This document shows positions 23,797 to 33,700 of a stretch of 64,000 nucleotides of DNA, in pieces. Under the pieces are notes generated by a model. It did no database searches, was not told the origin of the DNA, and saw only the letters and a program-made list of their open reading frames with translations. The first letter of the stretch is position 1. Every line of letters starts with the position of its first letter. The DNA lies in contig NZ_CP045072.1 in assembly GCF_009301415.1 (NCBI RefSeq), positions 2,099,001 through 2,163,000 of the forward strand, read 5' to 3'. The stretch is from Paracoccus kondratievae (lineage in GTDB: Bacteria; Pseudomonadota; Alphaproteobacteria; Rhodobacterales; Rhodobacteraceae). The position numbers were made by a program, and so were the translations under genes.

Positions 23797-26454
23797 ATGG
23801 CGAGTTGGCAGGCGAAACACCGCGATCCGCTGTTTGACCAAAGCACGCAGGCTGCGCTGGAACGGCGCGGCAAAGAGCTGCTGGGTGCGGGCCTGGTCAT
23901 CCTGGGCGTACTGATCGCGATGATGCTGGTCAGCTATTCGCCCGATGACCCCAGTTTCCTTTCCGCAACCGACCAGCCGGCGCAGAACTATCTGGGCCGC
24001 TTTGGTGCCTATGTCGCCTCGGCGCTGTTCATGATTACCGGCTTTGGCACCTGGGTTCTGGTGGTCGGCGCCGTCGTCTGGGGCCTGCGGCTGATGCTGC
24101 ACCGGGGCGAAGAACGCATCATGCGCGGCATCTTTCTGCCGCTCGCCATGGTGCTGGTGTCGGTCTATGCCACCTCGCTTGCCCCGCCCGCTGACTGGAC
24201 GCAAAGCTTTGGTCTTGGCGGGCATCTGGGCGATATGCTGATGGGGGGCATGCTGTCGGCGATGCCTCTGCGGGCCTCGGTCGCGATCAAGATCCTTGCG
24301 CTGCTGACCGCCATCGGCGCCGTTGCGCTGCTGGCATTCGTGCTGGGCTTTGACCGCAAGGAACTGACGGCCATCACCCGCTTTCTGCGCGAGGGGCTGG
24401 CAACCGCCCGGCTGCTGGCGTTGCGCGGCGTGGATCGTGGTGCACGCCTGTCCTCGGGCATGGCACAGCGCATAAAAAACCGGGGCGAGACCCGGCGCGA
24501 ACGTGGAGAGGGCCAGACCACGCAAGCGCGTCGCAGTGCCCTGCCCGGCCTGCGCCCTGCCCCCGCGCCTTTGGCCGAGGATCGCGATTTCGCGCCCGAG
24601 CCTGAGCTTGTCGATCCCGAAACGCATTACGCCGAGGATGATGAGCCGCCATCGGATGCCGCAATCAGCGCCCGGATCACCGATGCGATCCGCACCCGCT
24701 CGGAAGGCAAAGGGCTTTTGTCGGCGGTGACCGCACGCCTGACCGGAGCCCGTTCGGCCCCGGCACGCAATGAGCCTCCGCTGCGGGCCGGGGACGACGA
24801 CGAGGATCACTTTCCCGAACCCGTCACCGCCGCACCCTTTGGTGCCGAAACCCCGCGCGTGGTGGTGCCGCCGAAAAAGCCCGCCCCCTCACGCCAGGCG
24901 CAATCCGAGGCCCAGCCCGCGCTGCGCTTTGACGATGCGGCAAACAATTACGAACGGCCTCCGCTGTCGCTTCTGTCTGCCCCCTCGACCGTCGAGCGCC
25001 ATCAGCTGTCGCAAGAGGCGCTGATGGAAAACGCCCGCATGCTTGAGGCGGTGCTGGACGATTACGGCGTCAAAGGCCAGATCACCGAGGTCCGCCCCGG
25101 TCCGGTGGTCACGCTTTACGAGCTTGAACCGGCCCCGGGCCTTAAGGCCAGCCGGGTGATCGGGCTTGCCGATGATATCGCACGCAGCATGTCGGCGCTG
25201 TCGGCGCGGGTGTCGACCGTGCCCGGCCGCACGGTCATCGGGATCGAGCTGCCGAATGCCCGGCGCGAAAAGGTGGTGCTGCGCGAAATCCTGGCCTCCA
25301 AGGCCTATGGCGACGGCTCCCAGCCCCTGCCCCTTGCCCTGGGCAAGGACATCGGCGGCGGGCCGGTGGTGGCAAACCTTGCCAAGATGCCCCACCTGCT
25401 GATCGCCGGGACCACCGGCTCGGGCAAGTCGGTGGCGATCAACACCATGATCCTGTCGCTGCTCTACAAGCTGACGCCCGAAGAATGCCGGTTGATCATG
25501 ATCGACCCCAAGATGCTGGAACTGTCGGTCTATGACGGCATTCCGCATCTGCTTTCGCCCGTGGTGACCGATCCCAAGAAAGCCGTCGTCGCCCTGAAAT
25601 GGGTCGTGGGCGAGATGGAAGAGCGCTATCGCAAGATGTCCAAGATGGGCGTGCGCAATATCGAGGGCTATAACGGCCGCGTGCGCGAAGCTCTGGACAA
25701 GGGCGAGATGTTCAAGCGCACCGTGCAGACCGGCTTTGACGAGGACACCGGCGAACCGGTCTTTGAGACCGAAGAGTTCCAGCCCGAGACCTTTCCCTAT
25801 ATCGTCGTCATCGTCGACGAAATGGCCGACCTGATGATGGTCGCCGGCAAAGAGATCGAGGCCTGTATCCAGCGTCTGGCGCAGATGGCGCGTGCCTCGG
25901 GCATCCACCTGATCATGGCGACCCAGCGCCCCTCGGTCGACGTCATCACCGGCACGATCAAGGCAAACTTCCCGACGCGGATCAGCTTCCAGGTGACCTC
26001 CAAGATCGACAGCCGCACTATCCTTGGTGAACAGGGGGCCGAACAGCTGCTGGGTCAGGGCGATATGCTTTATATGGCCGGTGGCTCGCGCATCACCCGC
26101 GTCCATGGCCCCTTTGTGTCCGACGAAGAGGTCGAAGAGGTCGTGAACCATCTGAAATCCTTTGGCCCGCCCTCATATATGGCTGGCGTCGTCGAGGGTC
26201 CGGACGAAGAGCGTGCCGAGTCGATAGATCAGGTGCTTGGCCTGTCCTCGGGCGAGGGGGGCGATGCCGAGCTTTACGACCTGGCCGTTGCCATCGTCGC
26301 CAAGGACCGCAAGTGCTCGACCTCTTACATCCAGCGCAAACTGGCGATCGGATATAACAAGGCGGCGCGACTGGTCGAACAGATGGAAGAGCAGGGCATC
26401 GTCAGCCCCGCCAACCACGTCGGCAAGCGCGAAGTTCTGGTGCCAGAGGTCTGA
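23797..26454 (+). CDS. ftsK: DNA translocase FtsK
   Basis: Septal DNA pump of 885 aa that clears and aligns chromosomes at division. Four hydrophobic segments in the first 190 residues anchor it in the membrane. A linker rich in Arg, Pro, Glu and Ala (about 200-400) follows, then the RecA-like motor with Walker A '[13 protein letters not shown]' (about 532-544) and Walker B '[15 protein letters not shown]'. The C-terminal winged-helix gamma domain ('[25 protein letters not shown]', given here only to [17 protein letters not shown]) recognises orienting sequences and touches XerD. All parts are intact. It ends at a strong terminator and probably forms an operon with the aminotransferase. Confidence 0.97.
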   Translation: MASWQAKHRDPLFDQSTQAALERRGKELLGAGLVILGVLIAMMLVSYSPDDPSFLSATDQPAQNYLGRFGAYVASALFMITGFGTWVLVVGAVVWGLRLMLHRGEERIMRGIFLPLAMVLVSVYATSLAPPADWTQSFGLGGHLGDMLMGGMLSAMPLRASVAIKILALLTAIGAVALLAFVLGFDRKELTAITRFLREGLATARLLALRGVDRGARLSSGMAQRIKNRGETRRERGEGQTTQARRSALPGLRPAPAPLAEDRDFAPEPELVDPETHYAEDDEPPSDAAISARITDAIRTRSEGKGLLSAVTARLTGARSAPARNEPPLRAGDDDEDHFPEPVTAAPFGAETPRVVVPPKKPAPSRQAQSEAQPALRFDDAANNYERPPLSLLSAPSTVERHQLSQEALMENARMLEAVLDDYGVKGQITEVRPGPVVTLYELEPAPGLKASRVIGLADDIARSMSALSARVSTVPGRTVIGIELPNARREKVVLREILASKAYGDGSQPLPLALGKDIGGGPVVANLAKMPHLLIAGTTGSGKSVAINTMILSLLYKLTPEECRLIMIDPKMLELSVYDGIPHLLSPVVTDPKKAVVALKWVVGEMEERYRKMSKMGVRNIEGYNGRVREALDKGEMFKRTVQTGFDEDTGEPVFETEEFQPETFPYIVVIVDEMADLMMVAGKEIEACIQRLAQMARASGIHLIMATQRPSVDVITGTIKANFPTRISFQVTSKIDSRTILGEQGAEQLLGQGDMLYMAGGSRITRVHGPFVSDEEVEEVVNHLKSFGPPSYMAGVVEGPDEERAESIDQVLGLSSGEGGDAELYDLAVAIVAKDRKCSTSYIQRKLAIGYNKAARLVEQMEEQGIVSPANHVGKREVLVPEV

Positions 26455-26477
26455 AAACCGCACGCATATGCCACTTG

Positions 26478-26507
26478 GGCCGGGCCGCTTAGCCCGGCCT
26501 TTTCTTT
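26478..26507 (+). terminator. Intrinsic terminator after ftsK
   Basis: GGCCGGGC (26478-26485) pairs with GCCCGGCC (26492-26499) across a 6-base loop, followed by TTTTCTTTATT. It stands between ftsK and the convergent esterase and ends ftsK transcription. Confidence 0.88.
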
Positions 26508-27408
26508 ATTCGCCCTGCTCCTGAGGCCGACCCAGATGTAAAAGCAGCGCGTCGCGCGCGGCGGGGCGGATCAGCGACCCATGGCTTTCATCAGGATAAG
26601 GCCGGTGAATCAGGTTCAGCCCGGGAATACCGGACAATGCAGCAAGGATCGCGGGCGGCTGCGAGGGTGTTTCGGGCTGTCTGCCGGAATTGGCGATCAG
26701 AACCGGGGCCGGCGGATCCAGACGCCCGCCCGCCGCCAATATGCCGCCGCGAAACGCCCGCGCCTCACGCAGGGGCTCGCCCGCGTTCCACCAGGTCGAA
26801 GGATCAGCGGCGACATGCCGGGCGAAAAGGCGCGGCCGGGTAAAAAGCGCATGTAACACGAAAAGCCCGCCCAGCGAGTGGCCGAACAGCGTCAGATCCT
26901 GCGGATTGATCAGTTCGCGCCGGGCCAGTTCGGGCAACAGCGTGGTTTCGATCATGTCGAGAAAGGCGTCCTGCCCTCCGGTCGGGCGTTCGCCCGGACC
27001 GCGCAGGTCAGGCTGTGGCGGAACCGGCTTTTTGCCGGGCGAGGTCAGATCGTACCAGCGCCGCAGCGGATCAAAGCGGGTCTTCACCGGGTAACCGATA
27101 CCGACCACCGCCACCGGCGCGTTGGGCGCAATCTCTTCGCGCAGATGCCACAGGATCGGAAAGGTCGCGTTGCCGTCCAGCGCGACAATGGCCGAATAAC
27201 CCTGCGCGGGGGGCGGCGCAGCAGGCAGGCCCATAAAGATGCGCCAGGGTTTCTGTGCCGGACCAATGTCGAAATAGCTGGCGCGGGGATCGTCGATACG
27301 CTCAGCCGGCTCCATGCCGCGCGGCCTGCGCTCTTGCGCGTGGGCCGATGCAGCCATGGCGATCAGCGAAGCCGCCAGAAGGTTACGTCGGGAAATGGGG
27401 GTCTTCAT
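26506..27408 (-). CDS. Exported alpha/beta hydrolase, enterochelin-esterase-like
   Basis: 300-aa alpha/beta hydrolase of the esterase-D/IroE-like group. The nucleophile elbow is 'LFGHSLGGLFVLHAL' (Ser about 177). An upstream 'IVALDGNATFPILWHLREE' and the closing 'YPDESHGSLIRPA', with the catalytic His, complete the set. The N-terminus has 'SRRNLLAASLIAMAASAHA', a twin-arginine-like signal, so the enzyme may be exported folded. I chose ATG 27408, with GAGGT upstream, over a GTG two codons earlier. Relatives hydrolyse ferric siderophore esters or other esters. No siderophore genes are nearby, so the substrate is open. Confidence 0.84.
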   Translation of the reverse strand: MKTPISRRNLLAASLIAMAASAHAQERRPRGMEPAERIDDPRASYFDIGPAQKPWRIFMGLPAAPPPAQGYSAIVALDGNATFPILWHLREEIAPNAPVAVVGIGYPVKTRFDPLRRWYDLTSPGKKPVPPQPDLRGPGERPTGGQDAFLDMIETTLLPELARRELINPQDLTLFGHSLGGLFVLHALFTRPRLFARHVAADPSTWWNAGEPLREARAFRGGILAAGGRLDPPAPVLIANSGRQPETPSQPPAILAALSGIPGLNLIHRPYPDESHGSLIRPAARDALLLHLGRPQEQGE

Positions 27409-27498
27409 CCGCACCTCGGTCTGCCTGCGGGCTGGCGGTGAACGGGCTTGCCCTTGCAGACGCTGGGTTAGCCGGCACCGGTCATCCGCGCAAGCGGC

Positions 27499-28587
27499 TT
27501 AACCCTCATGCCCCATGACCAGCGGCGCAAGACTGGCCGAGCGATCACGCTGCCCCGAGCCTTCGTCCACCGTCACGACCACCGACAGGCCCGGCTCAAG
27601 GTATTCCGCCATCTCTTGCCCCGGATCGATGGCGATGCGTACCGGCAGGCGCTGAGCGACCTTGGTAAAGTTCCCGGTGGCATTCGACGAGGACAGCAGG
27701 CTGAACTCGGACGCCGTAGCGGGCGAAAAGGCTTCGATCCGGCCAGTAAAGGCGCGGTGTCGCATGGCATCGACGGTAAAGCTGGCACGGTCGCCAAGGC
27801 GCATCCCGTGCAGTTCGGTCTCTTTGAAGTTGGCGATGACCCAGACTTCGGGACCGACATGGCTGACAAGCACCGTCCCCGCGGTCACATATTGGCCCAC
27901 GCGCACGCCTACCTGTCCCAGCCGCCCGTCTGCGGGTGCGCGGATCACCGTATTATCCAGGTCGATCCGCGCCAACTCGACCTCGGCCCTGGCCGAGGCG
28001 ATACCGGCGCGTTTCGAGGCCAGCCCGACCTCGGCCCCGGCAACGTTTTCACGCGCAACCGCGATGGCGCTTTCGGCCTGGGTCACGGCAGCTTCGGCCT
28101 GACGCAGCGCAAGCTCACTTTGATCGGCCGAGCTTTGCGCCGTCACGCCGCGCGATTGCAGCGCCTGCGCACGATCCCAGTTCGATTTCGCCGTGTCCCT
28201 TGCCGCCTCGGCCGAACGCAAAGCCGCCTCGGCCGATTGCAGGCTGGCGCGGGCCGAGTGAACGCTTTGGCGCTGAATCTCAAGCGCGGCCTGCGCCCCC
28301 TGCAAGGCGGCCTGAGCCTGCGCAAGCTTCTGGCGATATTGGCGGTCGTCGATCCGGGCTATGACCTGCCCCTCTCTGACGGCCTGAAAATCCTGCACCT
28401 CGACCGTGGCGACATAGCCCGACAGCTGCGGAGAGATCGAGGTGAGCTGGCCCCGGATATAGGCGTTCTCGGTCTGCGGATGGGCCGGACGAAACGGCGG
28501 CAGATGCCAAGCGTACAGCACGATCAGCAGGCCGGCGATACCGGCAATCAAGGCGATCAGGGTCGGGATAAGATGGTTCTTGGTCAT
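27499..28587 (-). CDS. emrA: HlyD-family adaptor of an EmrAB-type efflux pump
   Basis: 362-aa inner-membrane-anchored adaptor. One N-terminal membrane helix (about 8-27) precedes the lipoyl half-motif 'VEVQDFQAVREGQVIARIDDR'. A long coiled-coil hairpin rich in Ala, Gln and Glu (about 85-190) follows, and the returning half is 'VIRAPADGRLGQVGVRVGQYV'. The barrel domain has 'VWVIANFKETELHGM', typical of EmrA/VceA proteins. The start overlaps the emrB stop, so it is the distal gene of a marR-emrB-emrA operon read leftwards. It would bridge EmrB to an outer-membrane channel encoded elsewhere. Confidence 0.9.
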   Translation of the reverse strand: MTKNHLIPTLIALIAGIAGLLIVLYAWHLPPFRPAHPQTENAYIRGQLTSISPQLSGYVATVEVQDFQAVREGQVIARIDDRQYRQKLAQAQAALQGAQAALEIQRQSVHSARASLQSAEAALRSAEAARDTAKSNWDRAQALQSRGVTAQSSADQSELALRQAEAAVTQAESAIAVARENVAGAEVGLASKRAGIASARAEVELARIDLDNTVIRAPADGRLGQVGVRVGQYVTAGTVLVSHVGPEVWVIANFKETELHGMRLGDRASFTVDAMRHRAFTGRIEAFSPATASEFSLLSSSNATGNFTKVAQRLPVRIAIDPGQEMAEYLEPGLSVVVTVDEGSGQRDRSASLAPLVMGHEG

Positions 28588-30257
28588 ATATCGGACTCGG
28601 GATGGGGTCGGGCGGCAGCGAAAAGGGGCTTCATCCGTTCTGCCAGCCAGTCGCGGAACAGATGCAGCAGCAGCGCGGCCAGTGCTGCCACCGCCACCAG
28701 AAAGGTAAGAAAGTAAGCGTCGTTATAGGCCATGACATAGGCCTGGGCGCTGGCGTCCTGTGCGATCTGCGCCACCGCCTGCGCACGCCGCAGCGCCGCA
28801 TCGGCGATCTGCGGGGCAAGGGCGGCGCTGCGCTGCGCGATCTCGGCCGTGGTCAGCGGGTCGGCGGCGGTCAGCTCTTCGCGCAGGACTTGCAGATGCA
28901 GGGCCTGACGGTGGTTGATAAGCGTCGAGAACAGGCCCGAGCCCATCGCCCCGCCCAGCGACTGCGTGGACAGAAACACGATGACAAAGGACAGGATGTA
29001 ATTCGGTCCCCGCGCCAGCGCCGCAAGCAGCCCCCGCATCATTGCCGGCGCGAGAAAGAACGCCCCGGCAAAGGCGATCATCGCCTGACTAAGCATCATC
29101 TGCGCCGGACGGGTGTCCTGCGTGGCATGGCTGTCCATAAAGGCCCCGGCGGCGATCAGCACCAGTGCGATGATGTGAAACAGCGGCACGCGCTCAGCCT
29201 TCATGAAGGGAACAAGCGCAAGCCCCCCCAGGATCGAAGCAACCGAGATCACCCCGAACAGTCCCACCAGTTGGTCCTGCGTGATCCCCAGCACCTGAAA
29301 CATGCGCGGCGCGCCCGAGCTTTGTTCGGACAGCACCAGCCGAAAGATCAACAGCGTCACGGTCAGGTGCAGCATCGCCGGACTGGCAAGCCAGCGGATA
29401 TCAAGCAGCGGCGCCTTGCGATGCAGCTCGATCACCACGGCAACGGTCAGCGCCACGATCGACAGCGCCAGCGTCCAGCCCAGCCATTCGGTGTCGGTCC
29501 ACCAATGGATCGACCCCATGACAAAGCTGACCGTCAGCCCGCCAAAACCGATAGCGATCAGCAGCCAGCTAAGCAGATCAGCAGCAGCAAGCACCTTGAC
29601 GCGCGGCTGCGAGGTCAGCGGCAGCGCATAGACCAGCGCCAGTGACACTGCTGCCATCCCCAGCGCCATGTAATGCAGCCCGTCCCAGCCGTTATCACCC
29701 ATCAGCGCAGGCGAGATCACCCGCGCCAGCATCGGCCCGGTCGCGACCACGGCCAGCACCATGGGCAGGCCGAAGCGCATCTTCCACTGGGGCGGCAAAG
29801 GCTCGAGCATATACATGAAGGCCAGCGTCGAAAGCGGGGCCGAGGCCATCCCGGCGCAGAACTGCACCAGTACCGCCGAACGCAGGTCCGAAATGGCAAA
29901 GGCCGCCAGCGAAACGGCCAGATAGACAAAGATTGCGACCTCGGCAAAGCGGCGCAGACCGAATTGGGTGCGGATCTTGATCAGCAACAGCGGCATCGAG
30001 GCGCGCGGGATCATAAAGGCCGCCATCAGCCATGTCGCCTGCGTGGTGGTGATGCCCAGATCACCAGCAACCTGCGGGATGTTGGTACTGACAAAGCCCT
30101 GCGCCAGCCCCTGCGTCAGGCCGATGATGATCGAGGCACCAATATAACCCAAGGCCACCGGCCAGGGTTTTGTAACAAATGACGCCGCCGCCGGGGTGGC
30201 AGGTGGGGGCGTGGGCGTCGGTGCGGCCCCTTCTGATGTGGCCGCAGTGGCAGTCAT
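28584..30257 (-). CDS. emrB: MFS multidrug transporter, DHA2 (EmrB/QacA) family
   Basis: 557-aa exporter with about 14 hydrophobic segments. N-terminal landmarks are 'FVSTNIPQVAGDLGITTTQATW' (shortened: NIPQVAGDLGITTTQATWL), typical of DHA2 proteins, and 'WLMAAFMIPRASMPLL'. A Pro/Ala/Thr-rich cytosolic tail precedes TM1. The C-terminal part has a long helix ('ALHLQVLREELTAADPLT') before the last membrane span, as in EmrB. It lies between marR and emrA with four-base overlaps on both sides, so the three genes form one operon. Drug range cannot be read from the sequence. Confidence 0.92.
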   Translation of the reverse strand: MTATAATSEGAAPTPTPPPATPAAASFVTKPWPVALGYIGASIIIGLTQGLAQGFVSTNIPQVAGDLGITTTQATWLMAAFMIPRASMPLLLIKIRTQFGLRRFAEVAIFVYLAVSLAAFAISDLRSAVLVQFCAGMASAPLSTLAFMYMLEPLPPQWKMRFGLPMVLAVVATGPMLARVISPALMGDNGWDGLHYMALGMAAVSLALVYALPLTSQPRVKVLAAADLLSWLLIAIGFGGLTVSFVMGSIHWWTDTEWLGWTLALSIVALTVAVVIELHRKAPLLDIRWLASPAMLHLTVTLLIFRLVLSEQSSGAPRMFQVLGITQDQLVGLFGVISVASILGGLALVPFMKAERVPLFHIIALVLIAAGAFMDSHATQDTRPAQMMLSQAMIAFAGAFFLAPAMMRGLLAALARGPNYILSFVIVFLSTQSLGGAMGSGLFSTLINHRQALHLQVLREELTAADPLTTAEIAQRSAALAPQIADAALRRAQAVAQIAQDASAQAYVMAYNDAYFLTFLVAVAALAALLLHLFRDWLAERMKPLFAAARPHPESDI

Positions 30258-30685
30258 GCTTTCCTCAGCTTCTCGGCATTTTTGGCCATCTGCTTCAGAG
30301 TACGGCGCGTCACCTCCAGATCCTCGGGCGGGATATCCTCGGCCAGCTTGGCGTCTGCCTCGGCGCGAAAGCCCAGCAGAGGCTCAATCCGGGCGGTGTC
30401 GGTCAGATACACAGCATGTTTGCGTGCGTCCCCGAAAGTCGGGCGGCGCACGGCCAGACCCAGCGACTCCAGCGCATCCAGAAGGCGCTTCAGCGTTGGG
30501 GTCTCAATCCCCATTTCCTCGGCCAGTTCCGCCTGGCTGGCGCCTTCGTTGCGGCCGATGATGATCAGCAGCCGGGCGCGGGCAAAAGTCAGCCCGTAAT
30601 GTTCAACGCGGTGCTCAAAGGCCGAACGTATCGTTCTGGTCAGTCCGATCAGCGTCTCAAACAAGGTCGAGGATTGGTCTTTCAT
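30254..30685 (-). CDS. MarR-family transcriptional regulator
   Basis: 143-aa dimeric winged-helix regulator. The recognition region is 'GASQAELAEEMGIETPTLKRLLDALESLGLAVRRP' (shortened: ASQAELAEEMGIETPTLKRL), and the wing is 'DARKHAVYLTDTAR'. It is the first gene of the marR-emrB-emrA operon and has a palindrome 30 bases upstream of its start. Autoregulation with release by a pump substrate is the usual logic for this arrangement and is inferred here. Confidence 0.92.
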   Translation of the reverse strand: MKDQSSTLFETLIGLTRTIRSAFEHRVEHYGLTFARARLLIIIGRNEGASQAELAEEMGIETPTLKRLLDALESLGLAVRRPTFGDARKHAVYLTDTARIEPLLGFRAEADAKLAEDIPPEDLEVTRRTLKQMAKNAEKLRKA

Positions 30686-30714
30686 GGCGTCATAGGGCTG
30701 GCTGAAACAATTTC

Positions 30715-30728
30715 ATTAGCCAGCTAAT
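30715..30728 (-). promoter_or_regulatory. Palindrome, probable MarR operator
   Basis: ATTAGC-CA-GCTAAT is a 14-base perfect dyad lying 29 bases before the marR ATG, in an AT-richer patch. Regulators of the MarR/SlyA type often bind TTAG..CTAA dyads. This one is well placed to control the marR-emrB-emrA operon. Confidence 0.7.
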
Positions 30729-30782
30729 TAAATAGATCGCGAGTTTCAAGTCCCCCTCGCCACAATGACGAAAGGGATGGGA

Positions 30783-33700
30783 TCAGTAGTCGCGTTCGTA
30801 GAACAGGCCGATGGCGCTATCGCCCTCGCTATCCACCGAACCACGCGCGGTCAGCGTCTTGGAGACATCAAGATTCAGGTTCAGCTTGGTCTTGCCGTCA
30901 CCGTCGACCTGCACATCGGTATAAAGGTTCTCGGACAGGTATTTGCCCGCCCTGACCGAGACCTTGCCCTGATCATCCGTCGTCAGGTCCAGATCGTCGA
31001 GACCGGTCGAGGCGCGCAGCCGCCCGACGATCCCTTCACCGCCACGCCCGGCCAGCGTTGCCACGGCACTTGCCAGTTGCGCGGCTTGCAAGGCGCTTAT
31101 GTTGTCGAGGCCACGGCCGAACAAAAGCTGCGACAGCACCTCTTCCTGCGGCATCTCGGGCGAGGATTCAAAGGTGATCTCGGGGTCCTGCGCCTCACCA
31201 TCTATGATGATGCGGGTGGTGATATCGTCTTGCTGTGTCTGGGCAACCAGCCGGATGACCGGGATCAGGCTGCCCTGCAGTTCGATCAGACCCTCGGTCA
31301 TGTCAAAACGCTTACCCAGCAGGTCGACGCGGCCACGGATCAGCTCCAGTTCGCCGATGGGGATGGGCTGGCGGGCGTTGCCGGTCAGGCGGATCTCGCC
31401 CCCCAGCTCTGCATCGACGCCGCGACCGCGGACAAACACCTCATCAGGAGCCGAGATCAGCAGATCGAACTGTGCCGGATGCGCCGGGGGCGTTGCCGGA
31501 GGCGCGGCCATCCCCGCCTCGCGCGAGGCTTCGCTGGGGAATTCAAGCAGCCCGGCCTTGGCGCGGGTCTGACGTTGCGGCGGGCGTTCCGAACGGTGGA
31601 TGATATCCGGGATAGCCTTGGCCCCACCAAGCCCGGTCGAGGGGATGCGCAGCTCGGTCGTGCCGACGTCGATCCGGCCCGAAACCATCGGCCCCTGTCC
31701 CAGCATGCCCGCGACGTTGATCGTGCCATTCACCCGTGTCTCGTAAAGGTTCGGGTCGCGCAACACGACATTCGCCAGCCGTACATCCAGATTCATCTGG
31801 CGATTGCCAGTCAGATTGACTGGGCCGGTCACGGTGATCGTCCCGCCCGCCTCGACCGCGCCCTGCACATTCACGTCGATCCGGCCGCCGTTGAAATCAG
31901 CATTCGCATTCAGGCCAGCCACCGCCAGCCCAAAGCGCGGCTCGGCCAGTCGGCCATTGGTCAGCGCCACCCGGCCCGACAGGGACTCAAGTCCCGGCCG
32001 CCCGTTCAGGCGGAGGTCGAAATTCAACGGCCCCTCGACCGAGCGGGTACGCAGGAAGGGGTTCGCAGCAGCAGCATTGGTATTGCCATTGACTGTAATA
32101 TCGGCAGTGGACAGGTCCGTCGCCGCCGAACCGGTTATCCGCGCCTGCGTATTGCCCGGTCCCGTCGCCGTCAGGTTCACATCATAGGCGCGACCGGTGT
32201 TCTGGATACGCCCGGCCACAGTCAGCGGGCCGGGGAACCCGGGCACCAGCAGCGCAAGATTGTTCAGCCTGGCATCCAGATTAAGCCCCTCGGTCGGGTT
32301 GCCGTCACCGGTGATGCTGAACTGGCCGTTGCCAGCGCGCAGCCGGCTGACAGTCAGGCTGCCATCCGGGCGTTGTGCGGCGGCCAGATCAAAGCGGGTC
32401 TCGCCGGCAAGGACGGCATCGGCCTGCGGATTACCAACGCCCAGCCCCCGGGCCGAACCATTCGCGGTGATCTGCCGCCCGCCGCCCTGCTCGTCCACAA
32501 CATGGCTTGTGGCATTCACCGCACCACGGAAACCGCGGCCCAGGAACCGCAGGTCATCGGCGCGCAGGGTCGCAGTCAGATCGGTCGCGCCCTTGCCCAG
32601 CTGGCCTTCGGCGCCGACATGCAGGCGCGGGTTCTCGACCGTCGCCGTCTCGATCGCCAGAACGCCGCCGCGCTCGACACCGCGCAGAACCAGCCTTGTC
32701 TCGCCCGCCAGCGCGCCATCGACCTGCGTCTGACCAAAGGACAGGTTGGTTCCGGTGCCCGTCACGTCCAGCAACCGCGCGCCGGTCCCGTCATCCTTAA
32801 AGCTGCCCTGCGCGGTCAGCGCACCACGCCAGCCCCGGCCAAGACTTGCCAGGGATTTCACATCGACCTGCCCGGTCATGTCAGTGCCGCTGGGCGCAAT
32901 GCGCCCGCGCGCCGAAGCAAGCATCTGTTCATTCGTCAGGTTGAAATCGTGGACAGTAATCTCATCCCCGCGCTGCTCAGCCGAGAGGCGCAGATCGGTC
33001 ACGCCGGTCAGCGCGCCTTCGACATCCTTCTGGCCAAGACGCAGGTCGGTACCGCGCCCGGTCAGCTCGATCCGGCGGGCGCCGTCCTGTTCGACCGCCG
33101 TGGCCTCGGCCGTCAGCCCACCAGACAGGCCGTTGCCCAGCACCGCAAGATCAGGAACCGAGAAGTTCAGCGTCGCATCCATCGTCCCCGGCGCGAAACT
33201 GCCGCGCCCCTGCGCGTCAAGCTGGGGGTTGCTCAGCCGCAGGGTCTGAACCTCAAAATTCCCGCCCTTTTCAACCGCCTCGACCAGAAGGTCGGTTTCA
33301 CCCTTCAGGGCGCCGTCAAGCTCGGCCATGCCGGTGACCAGATCCTGCCCCTTGCCGGTCAGGGTAATCTTGCGCGCGCCCGATGCTCCGGTCACACGAG
33401 CCTCGGTCCTGACGCTGCCGGCAAAGTTCGGATCGGCAACCGACAGATCCGGCATGTCGATGGTCGCGGTCAGCGTGCTTGAATAGCTGTCCAGCCGCCC
33501 TTGCGCCTCGGCCGTCAGGTTCTGTGCGTTCACCGTCAGCTTGCGCAGGTTGATGCCCGAAGTGTCACGCCGCGCGCTAAGCCCGATCCGCGACTGACCT
33601 GAAAGCATCCGGTCGGCATGTTCCTGTCCAACGCTGATATTGTTGCCCAGGACCTGCGCCTCGACATCAAAACCTTTGCCAAGCAGGGCATAGCTTCCCT

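Noticed and set aside
30765..33482. Long plus-strand open frame (905 codons) opposite tamB
   Set aside because: It is antisense to the intact tamB gene, has no family pattern and reflects GC-rich codon bias, not coding.
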